From contig NZ_MLCF01000081.1 in the NCBI RefSeq assembly GCF_001879105.1, positions 1 through 44,179 of the forward strand: DNA of 44,179 bases. The letters run 5' to 3'. The stretch comes from Mangrovactinospora gilvigrisea. Lineage in GTDB: Bacteria > Actinomycetota > Actinomycetes > Streptomycetales > Streptomycetaceae. Below the pieces are notes generated by a model. The model was not told where the DNA came from and made no database searches. It worked only from the letters and a program-made list of their open reading frames with translations. A program made the translations under genes and the position numbers. This document shows, piece by piece, positions 33,069 to 43,858 of this stretch (its first letter is position 1; every line of letters begins with the position of its first letter).

Positions 33069-34268
33069 TTGAACGATGCGCGCAATCAGGGGCCGGGGCA
33101 GCCCGATCCGTTGATCGAGGATGCCGAGATCGTCGAGGACGCCGATGAGGCGGCCCTCGATCCCGGCCTGGACACGGGGCTCGACCTCGACTTCCCGGAT
33201 CCCGGGAGGGATCCCGGGGAGTCGCCGGCGTACGCCTTCCTGGTCGGGTCGAAACGGGTGCGGGTGCCGGCGCAGGCCGCCGCCGCTCCCGCGGCCCAGG
33301 CCGAGGCCGCACCACCACCACCGCCGAGCGGCCGCGGCGGCGCCTTCGCGCCGGAGGTGATCGGCGCGGTGCCGCCGCCCGGCCCGGCCGAGCCGGGCCC
33401 GCTCCCCCGCTACAGCGACGCGCTGCCCCATCTCGCCGTCCCGGACGCGGAGTTGGACGGCGCCGAGCACGACGGGCTGCTGGTGCGGGCGGTCAGCCTG
33501 CGCGGCGACGCGGCGCGGGCCGCGGCCCGTCCCCGCAAGGACGCGGTGCGGCTCGCCCGGATCGGCGACGGCGAGGACGCGCTGCTGGTGATGGCGGTGG
33601 CGGACGGGCTCGGCACGGCCGGGTACTCGCACGTCGGCGCCCACTACGCGTGCAGCACGGTGGTGGAGGCGGTGGCCGGCTTCCACGAGGAGCTGCTGGC
33701 GCTGCTGCGGGCGGTCTCCGCGGACGGCGCCGAGGGCGGCAACGGCGGGGGCGGCGCGGTCGCGCCCGGCGAACTCCCGGACGATGTGCGGCGGCTCGTC
33801 AACTACGCCCAGGAGATCTGCCGTCGGACGGACGTGCTGCTGGCGAAGCTGGCGCAGCAGGCGGAGCTGCCGGTGGAGGAGTGCGCGACGGCGCTGCGCT
33901 GCGTGGTCGCCCCGGTCGACCGGGAGGCGGAGGCGCGGCTGCTGTTCACCGTCGGCGGCGGGGCGTTCGTCCGGCTGCGGGACGGCGAATGGCTGCCCAT
34001 CGAACTCGGCGACTCCGCGGGCGGATCCGTGGCGCTGCCGGGCGCGTGGGACCAGGCGCGGGTGCGGGTGGAGCCGTCCCGGTCCGGGGATGTGCTGATC
34101 GCGTGCACGGACGGGGTGGCGGAGCTGCTGCCGGTGCCGGGTGTCGCCGAGCGGTTGGCGACGCAGTGGGCGCGGGTGCCGGGGCTCGCGGAGTTCCTGC
34201 ACCAGGTGCAGGTGCGGGTGCGCGGCTACGACGACGACCGCTCGGTGATCGCTCTCTGGGAACGCTGA
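33069..34268 (+). CDS. PP2C-like Ser/Thr phosphatase with disordered N-terminus
   Basis: This protein is 399 residues from TTG 33069, chosen for the ribosome site GGTGGAG 6 nt upstream. GTG 33057 and TTG 33033 are in-frame alternatives. Residues 1-110 are acidic and then Ala/Pro-rich, with no fold expected. The PP2C-like domain follows (about 125-395), with VRAVSLRGDAARAAARPRKD and MAVADGLGTAGYSHVGA (motif 2 DG). ALLIACTDGVAELLP-type motif 8 appears as VLIACTDGVAELL, and YDDDRSVIALWE closes the domain. The metal-binding Asp residues are kept, so activity is possible. It resembles integrity-of-FHA or secretion-linked phosphatases, but no kinase or FHA gene is adjacent. A GATAAT -10 lies at 33028-33033. 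Confidence 0.78.
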   Translation: MNDARNQGPGQPDPLIEDAEIVEDADEAALDPGLDTGLDLDFPDPGRDPGESPAYAFLVGSKRVRVPAQAAAAPAAQAEAAPPPPPSGRGGAFAPEVIGAVPPPGPAEPGPLPRYSDALPHLAVPDAELDGAEHDGLLVRAVSLRGDAARAAARPRKDAVRLARIGDGEDALLVMAVADGLGTAGYSHVGAHYACSTVVEAVAGFHEELLALLRAVSADGAEGGNGGGGAVAPGELPDDVRRLVNYAQEICRRTDVLLAKLAQQAELPVEECATALRCVVAPVDREAEARLLFTVGGGAFVRLRDGEWLPIELGDSAGGSVALPGAWDQARVRVEPSRSGDVLIACTDGVAELLPVPGVAERLATQWARVPGLAEFLHQVQVRVRGYDDDRSVIALWER

Positions 34269-34301
34269 GGCCGCGCTCCGTGCCTTGTGCGCCCACCCGA
34301 A

Positions 34302-34329
34302 GCCCCTGCACCCTCACGGGTGCGGGGGC
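34302..34329. terminator. Hairpin between convergent PP2C-like and small hypothetical genes
   Basis: A 12-bp stem (34302-34313 with 34318-34329) has one wobble pair and a TCAC loop. It lies 33 bp past the PP2C stop and 2 bp past the stop of the converging small gene, so it can serve both. Confidence 0.65.
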
Positions 34330-34330
34330 G

Positions 34331-34558
34331 CTACGCCGCCGAGGAGCGGGGGGTGGGGATGGTGCCGTCGTCCACCGTCAGGTGGGCGCGGGCGGACCAG
34401 CGCTCGATCAGCATGGTGAGTTGTTCGGCGGCCTCGCCGCCGTCCTCGCCTGCCTCGTCGACCTGCCGCAGGGCGTCCTCCAGCTCCTGGCTGAAGCGGG
34501 CGGCCGCGGCAGGGGTGAGGTGGCGGATCCAGGGGAACGTTCCCTCGTCCACTGCCAT
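34331..34558 (-). CDS. Small hypothetical protein
   Basis: This 75-residue protein starts MAVDEGTFPWIRHLTPAAAA and continues with helices rich in Glu, Asp, Arg and Leu (FSQELEDALRQVDEAGEDGG, LTMLIERWSARAHLTVDDGT). It looks like a conserved small helical protein of Streptomyces; I cannot name a domain. Codon use is typical for a real gene. The ATG at 34556-34558 is preceded by TACCGT 6-7 nt upstream on the minus strand, so a leaderless start is possible. It is convergent with the PP2C-like gene. Confidence 0.7.
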   Translation of the reverse strand: MAVDEGTFPWIRHLTPAAAARFSQELEDALRQVDEAGEDGGEAAEQLTMLIERWSARAHLTVDDGTIPTPRSSAA

Positions 34559-34860
34559 TGGGCCACGGTAGCGCTCCGGTCGGACAATCGGGCAGAAATA
34601 ACGGTTCCTCACGTCCGACCGTGGCCTTAAGCACACGTCAGGCCACCCTTAAGGGAGGCCTAAACGGAACGGCGCGCCGCGCCCGGGCCCCTAGCGTCGG
34701 TTGCTGTGCGGGCCGTCAACCCTGTACTCCTGCCGGAGTTCCTCCACGGGCGGCCCGCACATCTGCGTCCGCAGGGGCGCCCGCGGAGCGTGCACCGGGG
34801 CCCGGCCCGAACGGGGGGCGGACCGCCCCGGTGCACAACCCGCGCGATGCGGAGGGGGCG
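34559..34860. other. Intergenic region with palindromes and an icd terminator
   Basis: No convincing gene is seen. The region contains the palindrome CCCTTAAGGG (34646-34655), an inverted repeat GTGCGGGCC/GGCCCGCAC (34706-34714 and 34752-34760), and a perfect 12-bp stem at 34790-34801/34825-34836. The last lies 25 bp past the icd stop and is probably its terminator. A plus-strand -10-like TAGCGT (34692-34697) precedes a GTG at 34706, but the frame it opens (79 codons) runs antisense into icd and has poor composition. Confidence 0.5.
34790..34836 (-). terminator. Terminator of the isocitrate dehydrogenase gene
   Basis: Perfect 12-bp arms (GTGCACCGGGGC and its complement) surround a 23-nt loop, starting 25 bp after the minus-strand stop codon of icd. 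Confidence 0.6.
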
Positions 34861-37158
<2,298 letters not shown>

Positions 37159-37208
37159 TCAAGAGAGTTTCGGGGCGCGCGGGCCCCGGCCCTCCCCGGG
37201 CCCGACGG

Positions 37209-37619
37209 CTACTGCCAGAAGCGGTACCAGGAGCCCAGGTTGAAGATGGGCAGCACCGGGTCGGGGAGCAGGATCAGGGCCAGGAAGAGCACCGCGAACC
37301 CGACCACCCCGAGGGTGAGCACATCGGTGAAGCGGCTGCGCACCGCCAGCAGCCCGACATCCGGCAGGACCGCGCGCAGCACCGCGCCGGCCGCGATCGA
37401 CGCGCCGATCACGATCATGCCCGCCCTGGCCTGGCCCGTCAGCCCGTTGGCCGCCGAGGAGGTGGCCACCAGGCCGAGGCCGACCACCACCCCGAGCAGC
37501 ACCGCGACGATCGGCCACTCCCGGGTGACCGGGGTGGGACCGCGCCCCGGGGAGCGGCTGCCCTCCGGGGGGAGGACGCCGCCGTGCCGGCCGCGCCGCT
37601 TGGACACCGGCTCCGCCAC
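37209..37619 (-). CDS. DUF3017 domain membrane protein
   Basis: This 136-residue protein has a basic, disordered N-terminus (1-32) and three membrane helices: about 35-52 (WPIVAVLLGVVVGLGLVA), 65-83 and 98-118. The pattern and the position directly after folD match the actinobacterial DUF3017 family of unknown function. The start is GTG at 37617-37619, immediately next to the folD TAG, so translation is probably coupled. The C-terminus ends NLGSWYRFWQ. Confidence 0.85.
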   Translation of the reverse strand: MAEPVSKRRGRHGGVLPPEGSRSPGRGPTPVTREWPIVAVLLGVVVGLGLVATSSAANGLTGQARAGMIVIGASIAAGAVLRAVLPDVGLLAVRSRFTDVLTLGVVGFAVLFLALILLPDPVLPIFNLGSWYRFWQ

Positions 37620-38474
37620 CTACATCGCCCCCTCCGCCGCGGCCGCCTCCACGACATTCGCCAGCAGCATCGCGCGCGTCATCGGGCCGACGCCGCCCGG
37701 CATCGGCGCCACCCAGGCGGCCACCTCGCGCACCTCGGGCGCCACGTCGCCGACCAGGCCGGCCTCGGTGCGGGTGATGCCGACGTCCAGCACGGCCGCG
37801 CCGGGGCGGACGTCCTCCGCCTTGATCAGGCCCGCCACCCCGGCCGCCGCCACGACGATGTCGGCGGAGCGCAGGTAGGAGGAGACGTCCTTGGTGCCGG
37901 TGTGGCAGAGCGTCACCGTGGCGTTCTCGCTGCGGCGGGTGAGCAGCAGCCCCAGCGGGCGGCCGACGGTGACACCGCGGCCGACCACCACCACGTGCTT
38001 GCCGGCGATCTCGACGCCGTGCCGGCGCAGCAGCTCCACGATGCCGCGCGGGGTGCACGGCAGCGGGCCGGGCTCGCCCAGCACCAGCCGACCCAGGTTG
38101 ACCGGGTGCAGGCCGTCGGCGTCCTTCGCCGGGTCCATCAGGCCGAGGACGCGGCCGGCGTCCAGGCCCTTGGGGAGCGGCAGTTGGACGATGTAGCCGG
38201 TGCAGGCCGGATCGGCGTTCAGCTCGGCGACGACCGCCTCGACGTCCCCCTGGGTGGCGTCGGCCGGCAGGTGGCGCTGCAGGGACGCGATGCCCACCTG
38301 GGCGCAGTCGCGGTGCTTGCCGGCGACGTAGGAGCGGCTGCCGGGGTCGTCCCCCACCAGCACGGTGCCCAGGCCGGGCGTTATCCCGCGGGCCGCGAGG
38401 GCCGCCACCCGGGCCGACAGTTCGGACTTGATGGCGGCGGCCGTGGCCTTGCCGTCGAGGATCTGCGCGCTCAT
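37620..38474 (-). CDS. folD: Bifunctional methylenetetrahydrofolate dehydrogenase/cyclohydrolase FolD
   Basis: This 284-residue one-carbon enzyme interconverts 5,10-methylene-THF, methenyl-THF and 10-formyl-THF, the formyl donor used by PurN and PurH, which are encoded 3.7 kb away. The motifs are [36 protein letters not shown] with the catalytic Lys, [20 protein letters not shown], and the dinucleotide site [37 protein letters not shown] is the C-terminal signature. The ATG at 38472-38474 has AGGATGG upstream. It is followed without a gap by the DUF3017 gene. Confidence 0.97.
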   Translation of the reverse strand: MSAQILDGKATAAAIKSELSARVAALAARGITPGLGTVLVGDDPGSRSYVAGKHRDCAQVGIASLQRHLPADATQGDVEAVVAELNADPACTGYIVQLPLPKGLDAGRVLGLMDPAKDADGLHPVNLGRLVLGEPGPLPCTPRGIVELLRRHGVEIAGKHVVVVGRGVTVGRPLGLLLTRRSENATVTLCHTGTKDVSSYLRSADIVVAAAGVAGLIKAEDVRPGAAVLDVGITRTEAGLVGDVAPEVREVAAWVAPMPGGVGPMTRAMLLANVVEAAAAEGAM

Positions 38475-38907
38475 ACCGTCCATCCTGACGGATCGGGGCC
38501 CCGATCCGTGAATCGACCCGTCACCCTGGGGACGGCGGCTACGGGTGGAGGGCCGCCGTATCCGCGCCTCAGGACCCGATGTCGTCCAGCCGCGACACCG
38601 CGAGGTACAGCCGGATCGGCACGGCGTCACCGCCGCCCTCCACCTCGCGCCTGCGCGGCGGCGCGTACCGGGACCGTCCGGGTGATGTTGCAGATCGCCA
38701 ACAACCACGCACCGTACGTCCCGAACGGCTGGACACGGGAGCACGCCTCCCGCAACGATGGCCTATCGCACCACACAGAATTCGGGGCCGGGCAGGGGCC
38801 CCGACGGGGGACGGGGGAAACGGATTGAACGGCACGCCCCTCACGGGGCCGCGCGCCGACCGCGACCCCATTGCTCCCGAAGCCATGACGACACTCCGGA
38901 GCAGACG
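38475..38907. other. 433-bp intergenic region between folD and the RDD genes
   Basis: No complete gene is seen. A minus-strand frame ending at 38569 has good codon bias over its last 24 codons (GTG at 38643, ending [16 protein letters not shown]). It could be a tiny gene or the remnant of a longer one. On the plus strand an 8-codon frame MTTLRSRR (38885-38911) ends in TGA overlapping the TTG start of the first RDD gene. GGAG for the RDD gene lies at about 38897-38901. Confidence 0.4.
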
Positions 38908-39681
38908 TTGAGCTATCCTCCGCCGCCGGGTCCGACGAACCCCAACGACCCCTACGGCCAGCAGCAGCCCGGCTACGGCTATCCCCAGGCCCAGCCGCAG
39001 CAGCCCCCACAGCAGCAGAGCTACGGCTACCCGCAGGGCCAGCCGCAGCAGGTCCCGCCCCAGCAGCCCGCCTACGGCCAGGGCTACCAGCAGCAGGTCC
39101 CGCCCCAGCAGCCGATGCCGGGCTACCCGCAGCAGAGCTACGCGGGCGCGCCGGGCGTCGCCCAGGCCGACAGCGGCTACGTCCAGATCCCGGGCCTCGG
39201 CACCGTCGAGGTCGCCAACATGGGCGCCCGCCTCGGCGCGCGCCTGCTGGACGGCGTCTTCCTCGGCATCGTCTACGGCATCGTGATGGCGCTCGGCATG
39301 GGTGCCGCCATCGGCGCCGTCAACAGCAACCCCGACGACCCGAACGCCGCGGCCGGCAGCGCCTTCCTGATCCTGCTGCTCTCCTACGGCTTCCTGATCG
39401 GCCTGCTCGGCCTCTACGAGTGGATCTGCATCGGGGTCTGGGGCCAGACGCTCGGCAAGAAGATCGTCGGCATCCGCGTGGTGCGCCAGAACACCGGTCA
39501 GGCCCCGGGCCTGGGCGCGTCGTTCATGCGCAGCCTCGCCTTCTACATCTGCGGCTTCGTCCCGCTGCTCAACATCCTCATGTACCTGTCCCCGCTGTTC
39601 GACAGCAGCGGCAGGAAGCAGGGTTGGCAGGACAAGATGGCCAACACGCTGGTGATCAGGGGCAACCCGGTCGCCCCCTGA
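38908..39681 (+). CDS. RDD family membrane protein with Pro/Gln-rich N-terminus (first copy)
   Basis: This is a 257-residue protein. Residues 1-85 are Pro, Gln, Tyr and Gly repeats (YGYPQ-like), certainly disordered and cytoplasmic. The RDD domain follows (about 105-250), with MGARLGARLLDGVFLGIVYG (Arg and Asp of the family name) and three to four helices. The conserved TLGKKIVGIRVVRQNTG and SLAFYICGFVPLLNILMYL are present. The function of RDD proteins is not well known; some affect ion tolerance. The start is TTG at 38908 (MSYPPPPG), parallel to the ATG start of the next gene. The second copy begins 24 bp after its stop. Confidence 0.88.
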   Translation: MSYPPPPGPTNPNDPYGQQQPGYGYPQAQPQQPPQQQSYGYPQGQPQQVPPQQPAYGQGYQQQVPPQQPMPGYPQQSYAGAPGVAQADSGYVQIPGLGTVEVANMGARLGARLLDGVFLGIVYGIVMALGMGAAIGAVNSNPDDPNAAAGSAFLILLLSYGFLIGLLGLYEWICIGVWGQTLGKKIVGIRVVRQNTGQAPGLGASFMRSLAFYICGFVPLLNILMYLSPLFDSSGRKQGWQDKMANTLVIRGNPVAP

Positions 39682-39705
39682 CCCCGAACACGGAGCAATC
39701 CCCTC

Positions 39706-40449
39706 ATGAGTTACCCCCCTCCCCCCGGCCAGCCCGGCCAGCCGCCGAACCCCTACGGGGGCGGCGGCTACGGGCAGCCGACACCGCCCCCGCCCCCGCC
39801 GGGGGCGCCGACCCCGCAGCCGCAACCGGGCGGGTTCGGCGCTCCGGCCGGTTACGGATACCCGCAGCCGACGCCGCAGCCGCAACCGGCCGCCCCGGCG
39901 GGATACGGCTTCCCGCAGCAGCAGTCGATGCCACCGGCGCCGCCACAGCCCGCCGGTGTCCCGGGTGCTCCGGGCGTGCCCGGCCCGAGCAGCCCGTTCG
40001 GCGCGTACGCGGGGTGGGGCGCCCGGCTCGGCGCCTACATCATCGACTCGCTGATCGTCGGCGTCATCCCGGGCGTGCTCTACATCATCGGCGCGTCCAA
40101 GCTGGTCAGCGCCGTCCTGAAGAACACCAAGGACGGCACCCAGATCAACGTGGGCAGCGCGATCACCTTCATGGTGATCGGCATCGTCGTGCTGCTGGCG
40201 CTGCTGCTCCTGCTGGGCTGGCGGGAAGGGGTCACGGGGCGCTCCCCGGGGAAGGCCGCTCTGCACATCCGGGTCGTCAACCTGTACGACGGCGGGCCCA
40301 GCGGCGGCGGTCTGGGCATGGGCCGCTGGCTCTGCCGCTACACCTTCAACGGGATCCTGCTGCTGGGTTTCCTGTGGCCGCTCTGGGACGAGCAGAAGCA
40401 GTCCTGGGCGGACAAGATCTGCAACACGATCGTCCTCAAGGACGCCTGA
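39706..40449 (+). CDS. RDD family membrane protein with Pro-rich N-terminus (second copy)
   Basis: This 247-residue paralogue has the same N-terminal MSYPPPPG and a low-complexity Pro/Gly/Gln region (1-95). The RDD domain begins GWGARLGAYIIDSLIVGVIPG and continues with IVVLLALLLLLGWREGVTGR, RSPGKAALHIRVVNLYDGG and KQSWADKICNTIV. The pair probably arose by tandem duplication. The sequences have since drifted strongly, and the loop between helices 1 and 2 differs (KNTKDGTQINVGSA here). ATG at 39706. A strong terminator follows 21 bp after the stop. Confidence 0.88.
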   Translation: MSYPPPPGQPGQPPNPYGGGGYGQPTPPPPPPGAPTPQPQPGGFGAPAGYGYPQPTPQPQPAAPAGYGFPQQQSMPPAPPQPAGVPGAPGVPGPSSPFGAYAGWGARLGAYIIDSLIVGVIPGVLYIIGASKLVSAVLKNTKDGTQINVGSAITFMVIGIVVLLALLLLLGWREGVTGRSPGKAALHIRVVNLYDGGPSGGGLGMGRWLCRYTFNGILLLGFLWPLWDEQKQSWADKICNTIVLKDA

Positions 40450-40470
40450 CGTCCCGTCGAAGGACGCGCA

Positions 40471-40512
40471 CGAGGGAGGGGCCCGCCGGAGATCCGGCGG
40501 GCCCCTCCCTCG
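40471..40512. terminator. Strong bidirectional hairpin terminator (19-bp stem)
   Basis: Perfect 19-bp arms (40471-40489 and 40494-40512) have a 4-nt loop AGAT. It lies between the second RDD gene and the convergent purH gene and can end both transcripts. Confidence 0.88.
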
Positions 40513-40537
40513 TTGTGCTGCTGCTACCGGCCGCGTC

Positions 40538-42145
40538 CTAGTGGAAGAAGTGCCGCGTCCCGGTGAGGTACAGCGTCACGCCGGCCTTGCGGGCCGCCTC
40601 GACGACCTCCTCGTCGCGCACCGAACCGCCCGGCTGCACCACGGCCTTGACGCCGCCCTCGATGAGCACCTCCAGGCCGTCCGCGAACGGGAAGAACGCG
40701 TCGGAGGCCGCGTACGAGCCGGCCGCCCGCTCCTCGCCCGCGCGCTGCACCGCCAGCTTCGCCGAGTCCACCCGGTTCACCTGGCCCATGCCGACGCCGA
40801 CCGAGGCGCCGTCCTTGGCGAGCAGGATCGCGTTGGACTTCACCGCGCGCACCGACCGCCAGGCGAAGGCGAGGTCGGCGAGCTCCGCCTCGGTGAGCGC
40901 GTCGCCCGCGGCGAGCGTCCAGGACGCCGGGTCGTCGCCGGCCGCCTGGTAGGCGTCCGCGTCCTGCACCAGCGCGCCGCCGGAGATCGGGCGGACCTCC
41001 AGGCGGTTGCCGGCGGCGGGCGCCGGGCAGGTCAGCACGCGGATGTTCTTCTTCTTGGTGAGCACCTCGAGGGCGCCGTCCTCGTACCCGGGGGCGACGA
41101 TCACCTCGGTGAAGATGCCGGCGACCTGCTCGGCCATCTCCTTGGAGACCGGCCGGTTGGCGGCGATCACCCCGCCGAACGCGGAGAGCGGGTCGCAGGC
41201 GTGCGCCTTGCGGTGCGCCTCGGCGATGTCCGAACCGACCGCGATGCCGCACGGGTTGGCGTGCTTGATGATCGCCACGCACGGGCCCTCGTGGTCGAAG
41301 GCGGCGCGCCGGGCGGCGTCGGTGTCGGTGTAGTTGTTGTAGGACATCTCCTTGCCGTGCAGCTGCTCGGCCTGCGCGAGGCCCGGTCCGTCCGCGGACC
41401 CGGCGCCGTCGCTGACGGTGTAGAGGGCCGCCCGCTGGTGCGGGTTCTCGCCGTAGCGCAGCACGTTGGCCAGCTCGTAGCTGGTGGCGGTGAAGTCGGG
41501 GAAGGCGCCGTCCTCGTCCGAGGCCGGGGCGTAGGCGGCGGCGAACCAGCCGGAGACGGCGATGTCGTACTCGGCGGTGTGCCGGTACGCCTCCGCCGCC
41601 AGCCGCTTGCGCTGGCCCAGCGTCAGCCCGCCGGCGCCGACGGCCTCCAGCAGCTCGCCGTAGCGGGCCGGGTTGACCACGATGGCCACCGAGTGGTGGT
41701 TCTTCGCCGCGGCCCGGACCATCGACGGCCCGCCGATGTCGATCTTCTCGACGATGTCGTCCTCGGAGGCACCGGAGGCCAGCGTCTCGCGGAACGGGTA
41801 GAGGTTCGAGACCACCAGGTCGAAGGGCTCGATGCCGAGCTCCTCCAGCTGGCGGCGGTGGTCCTCCAGGCGGCGGTCGGCGAGGATCCCGGCGTGCACG
41901 CGCGGGTGCAGCGTCTTGACGCGCCCGTCCAGGCACTCGGGGAAGCCGGTGACCTCCTCGATGGAGGTGATGGGCAGGCCCAGCTCGCTGACGATGCGGT
42001 GGGTGTTGCCCGTCCCGACGAGGGCGACGCCGGCCTCGTGCAGGCCCCGGGCCAGCTCCTCCAGCCCGGTCTTGTCGTAGACGCTGATCAGGGCGCGCCG
42101 GACGGGCAGTCTGCCCTCAGTCGGGTTGGCAGCGGCAGAGCTCAC
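40538..42145 (-). CDS. purH: Bifunctional AICAR transformylase/IMP cyclohydrolase PurH
   Basis: This 535-residue enzyme performs the last two steps of IMP synthesis. The N-terminal IMP cyclohydrolase domain (MGS-like, about 12-150) shows [37 protein letters not shown] and [16 protein letters not shown]. The C-terminal transformylase domain (about 205-535) shows [25 protein letters not shown] and [12 protein letters not shown]. It ends [20 protein letters not shown] and then TGTRHFFH. The GTG at 42143-42145 overlaps the purN stop (GTGA), so the two are coupled. It uses 10-formyl-THF, which links it to FolD and the folate gene of the window. Confidence 0.97.
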   Translation of the reverse strand: MSSAAANPTEGRLPVRRALISVYDKTGLEELARGLHEAGVALVGTGNTHRIVSELGLPITSIEEVTGFPECLDGRVKTLHPRVHAGILADRRLEDHRRQLEELGIEPFDLVVSNLYPFRETLASGASEDDIVEKIDIGGPSMVRAAAKNHHSVAIVVNPARYGELLEAVGAGGLTLGQRKRLAAEAYRHTAEYDIAVSGWFAAAYAPASDEDGAFPDFTATSYELANVLRYGENPHQRAALYTVSDGAGSADGPGLAQAEQLHGKEMSYNNYTDTDAARRAAFDHEGPCVAIIKHANPCGIAVGSDIAEAHRKAHACDPLSAFGGVIAANRPVSKEMAEQVAGIFTEVIVAPGYEDGALEVLTKKKNIRVLTCPAPAAGNRLEVRPISGGALVQDADAYQAAGDDPASWTLAAGDALTEAELADLAFAWRSVRAVKSNAILLAKDGASVGVGMGQVNRVDSAKLAVQRAGEERAAGSYAASDAFFPFADGLEVLIEGGVKAVVQPGGSVRDEEVVEAARKAGVTLYLTGTRHFFH

Positions 42146-42774
42146 GGGATCGAGACCCTTCTTCCCTCAATGGAATGGCCTTCGCGGGCGAGGCGGCCCA
42201 CGACGTCGACGAGCAGGCGGTGCTCGACTGCTTTGATGCGCTCGTGGAGGAGGGGCTCGGTGTCGTCCGGCCGCACCTCCACCACTCCCTGCGCGATGAC
42301 GGGCCCGGTGTCCACGCCGGCGTCGACGAAGTGCACCGTGCACCCGGTGACCTTGGCGCCGTAGGCGAGCGCGTCCCGCACGCCGTGCGCGCCGGGGAAC
42401 GCCGGCAGCAGGGCGGGGTGCGTGTTGACGAACCGTCCGGCGTACTCGGCGACGAACGCCGGGCCGACGATCTTCATGAAACCGGCGCTGACCACCAGGT
42501 CCGGCCGGAACCGGCGGGCCTCCTCGGTGAGGGCGGCGTCCCACTGGGCGCGCTCCGGGAAGTCCTTGACCCGGACGGTGAACGCGGGCACCCCGGCAGC
42601 GGCGGCGCGGTCCAGCGCCCCGATGCCCTTGCGGTCGGTGCCGACGGCGACCACCTCGGCCCCGAAGGCGGGGTCGGCGCAGGCGTCCAGCAGGGCCTGC
42701 AGATTGGTGCCGGATCCGGAGGCGAGCACCACGAGGCGCGCCGGGCCGGGGGTCGGGGGAGGGAAGTGACGCAC
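42142..42774 (-). CDS. purN: Phosphoribosylglycinamide formyltransferase PurN
   Basis: This 210-residue enzyme transfers formyl from 10-formyl-THF to GAR in purine synthesis. Signatures are [18 protein letters not shown] at the N-terminus, [34 protein letters not shown] with the catalytic His region, and [19 protein letters not shown] at 42772-42774 gives a start close before the first strand; the frame continues upstream with poor composition. GGAG lies about 11-12 nt upstream. It is the first gene of purN-purH and divergent from the sulfotransferase operon. Confidence 0.96.
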   Translation of the reverse strand: MRHFPPPTPGPARLVVLASGSGTNLQALLDACADPAFGAEVVAVGTDRKGIGALDRAAAAGVPAFTVRVKDFPERAQWDAALTEEARRFRPDLVVSAGFMKIVGPAFVAEYAGRFVNTHPALLPAFPGAHGVRDALAYGAKVTGCTVHFVDAGVDTGPVIAQGVVEVRPDDTEPLLHERIKAVEHRLLVDVVGRLAREGHSIEGRRVSIP

Positions 42775-43015
42775 GGGGTCGGTCTCCGCGTCGGTCTCGT
42801 GGGCGCGCGGGCGCCCGGGGAACCGTGACGGGCTCCACGGTAGTCGACGCCCGGACCTCCCCCTGCCAGGGGGAGGTCTCTTGCGTGGCCTCCGCATTCT
42901 CATGGCCCTCTCATCTTCCGCTCAGGGCCTCGGTAGACGACACACGTATCACTGGCGTAACGAATACGTAGAACAGGTAACACCGATACCCCAATTCCAA
43001 GGGAGCGACGTCCAT

Positions 43016-43858
43016 ATGGGACTCCTCGAGGACCCGCGCGTCCGCCGCATCGCCCGCGGCGCCCGCCGCCGCGCGCGACGACTGACCGGAGGTCCGGCCC
43101 CGCGGCGAGCCCCGCACGCCGGGGACGCGGCGGGACGCCTCGTCCCCTCCCCCGTCTTCGTGATCTCCTCGGTCCGCTCCGGCTCCACCCTGCTGCGCGT
43201 CGTCCTCGACACCCACCCGCGCATCCACGCCCCGCACGAGCTGCACCTGCGCACCCTTGAGGTGAACCTCTCCCGGCCCTACACCGAGAAGTCCATGGCC
43301 CGCATCGGGCTGGACGGCCAGGAGCTGGAGCACATGCTCTGGGACCGCGTCCTGCACCGCGAGCTCGCCGCCAGCGGCAAGGACCTGGTCGTCGACAAGA
43401 CTCCCGGCAACGCCCTGGTCTGGCGCCGCATCCACGCCTGCTGGCCCGAGGCCCGCTACATCTTCCTGCTGCGGCACCCGATGTCGATGGTCCACTCCCT
43501 GATGGACAACAAGAAGCGCCCCGACCGCACCCTCGACGCCACCGTGCGGGAGGTGCTCGGGTACGCCGAGGCCGTCGACGAGGCGCGCCGCAGCCTCCCC
43601 GGGCTCACCGTCCGGTACGAGGAGCTGACCGCCGACCCGGCGGCCGTCACCCGATCGATCTGCGACCACCTCGGCGTCGAGTGGACGCCCCGGATGCTCG
43701 ACTACGGCCGCGCCGACCACGGTGAGTACACCGCCTTCCTCGGCGACTGGAGCGACACCATCAAGTCCGGCCGCATCCAGCGGGGACGGGCGCTGCCCGC
43801 CGCGGACGAGGTGCCGGAGGCGCTCCGGGCGCTGACCGCGAAGTGGGGCTACGCATGA
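43016..43858 (+). CDS. Sulfotransferase family protein
   Basis: This 280-residue PAPS-dependent sulfotransferase has the 5'-phosphosulfate loop [20 protein letters not shown] (about 49-68, with RSGST at 54-58), [13 protein letters not shown] and the 3'-phosphate motif [18 protein letters not shown] (148-165). [20 protein letters not shown] lies in the second half. The acceptor could be a glycan, lipid or peptide tyrosine. The start is ATG at 43016, with GGGAG about 10 nt upstream. It overlaps cysC by ATGA, so sulfotransferase and the kinase that makes its co-substrate are produced together. The first 40 residues are Arg-rich and probably disordered. The upstream region has ACGTAT-N14-ATACGT (42944-42969). 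Confidence 0.9.
   Translation: MGLLEDPRVRRIARGARRRARRLTGGPAPRRAPHAGDAAGRLVPSPVFVISSVRSGSTLLRVVLDTHPRIHAPHELHLRTLEVNLSRPYTEKSMARIGLDGQELEHMLWDRVLHRELAASGKDLVVDKTPGNALVWRRIHACWPEARYIFLLRHPMSMVHSLMDNKKRPDRTLDATVREVLGYAEAVDEARRSLPGLTVRYEELTADPAAVTRSICDHLGVEWTPRMLDYGRADHGEYTAFLGDWSDTIKSGRIQRGRALPAADEVPEALRALTAKWGYA

Noticed and set aside
42972..42998. GGAAT-N19-GTT on the minus strand upstream of purN
   Set aside because: One base too long for the SigR spacer and about 200 bp from the gene; not convincing.
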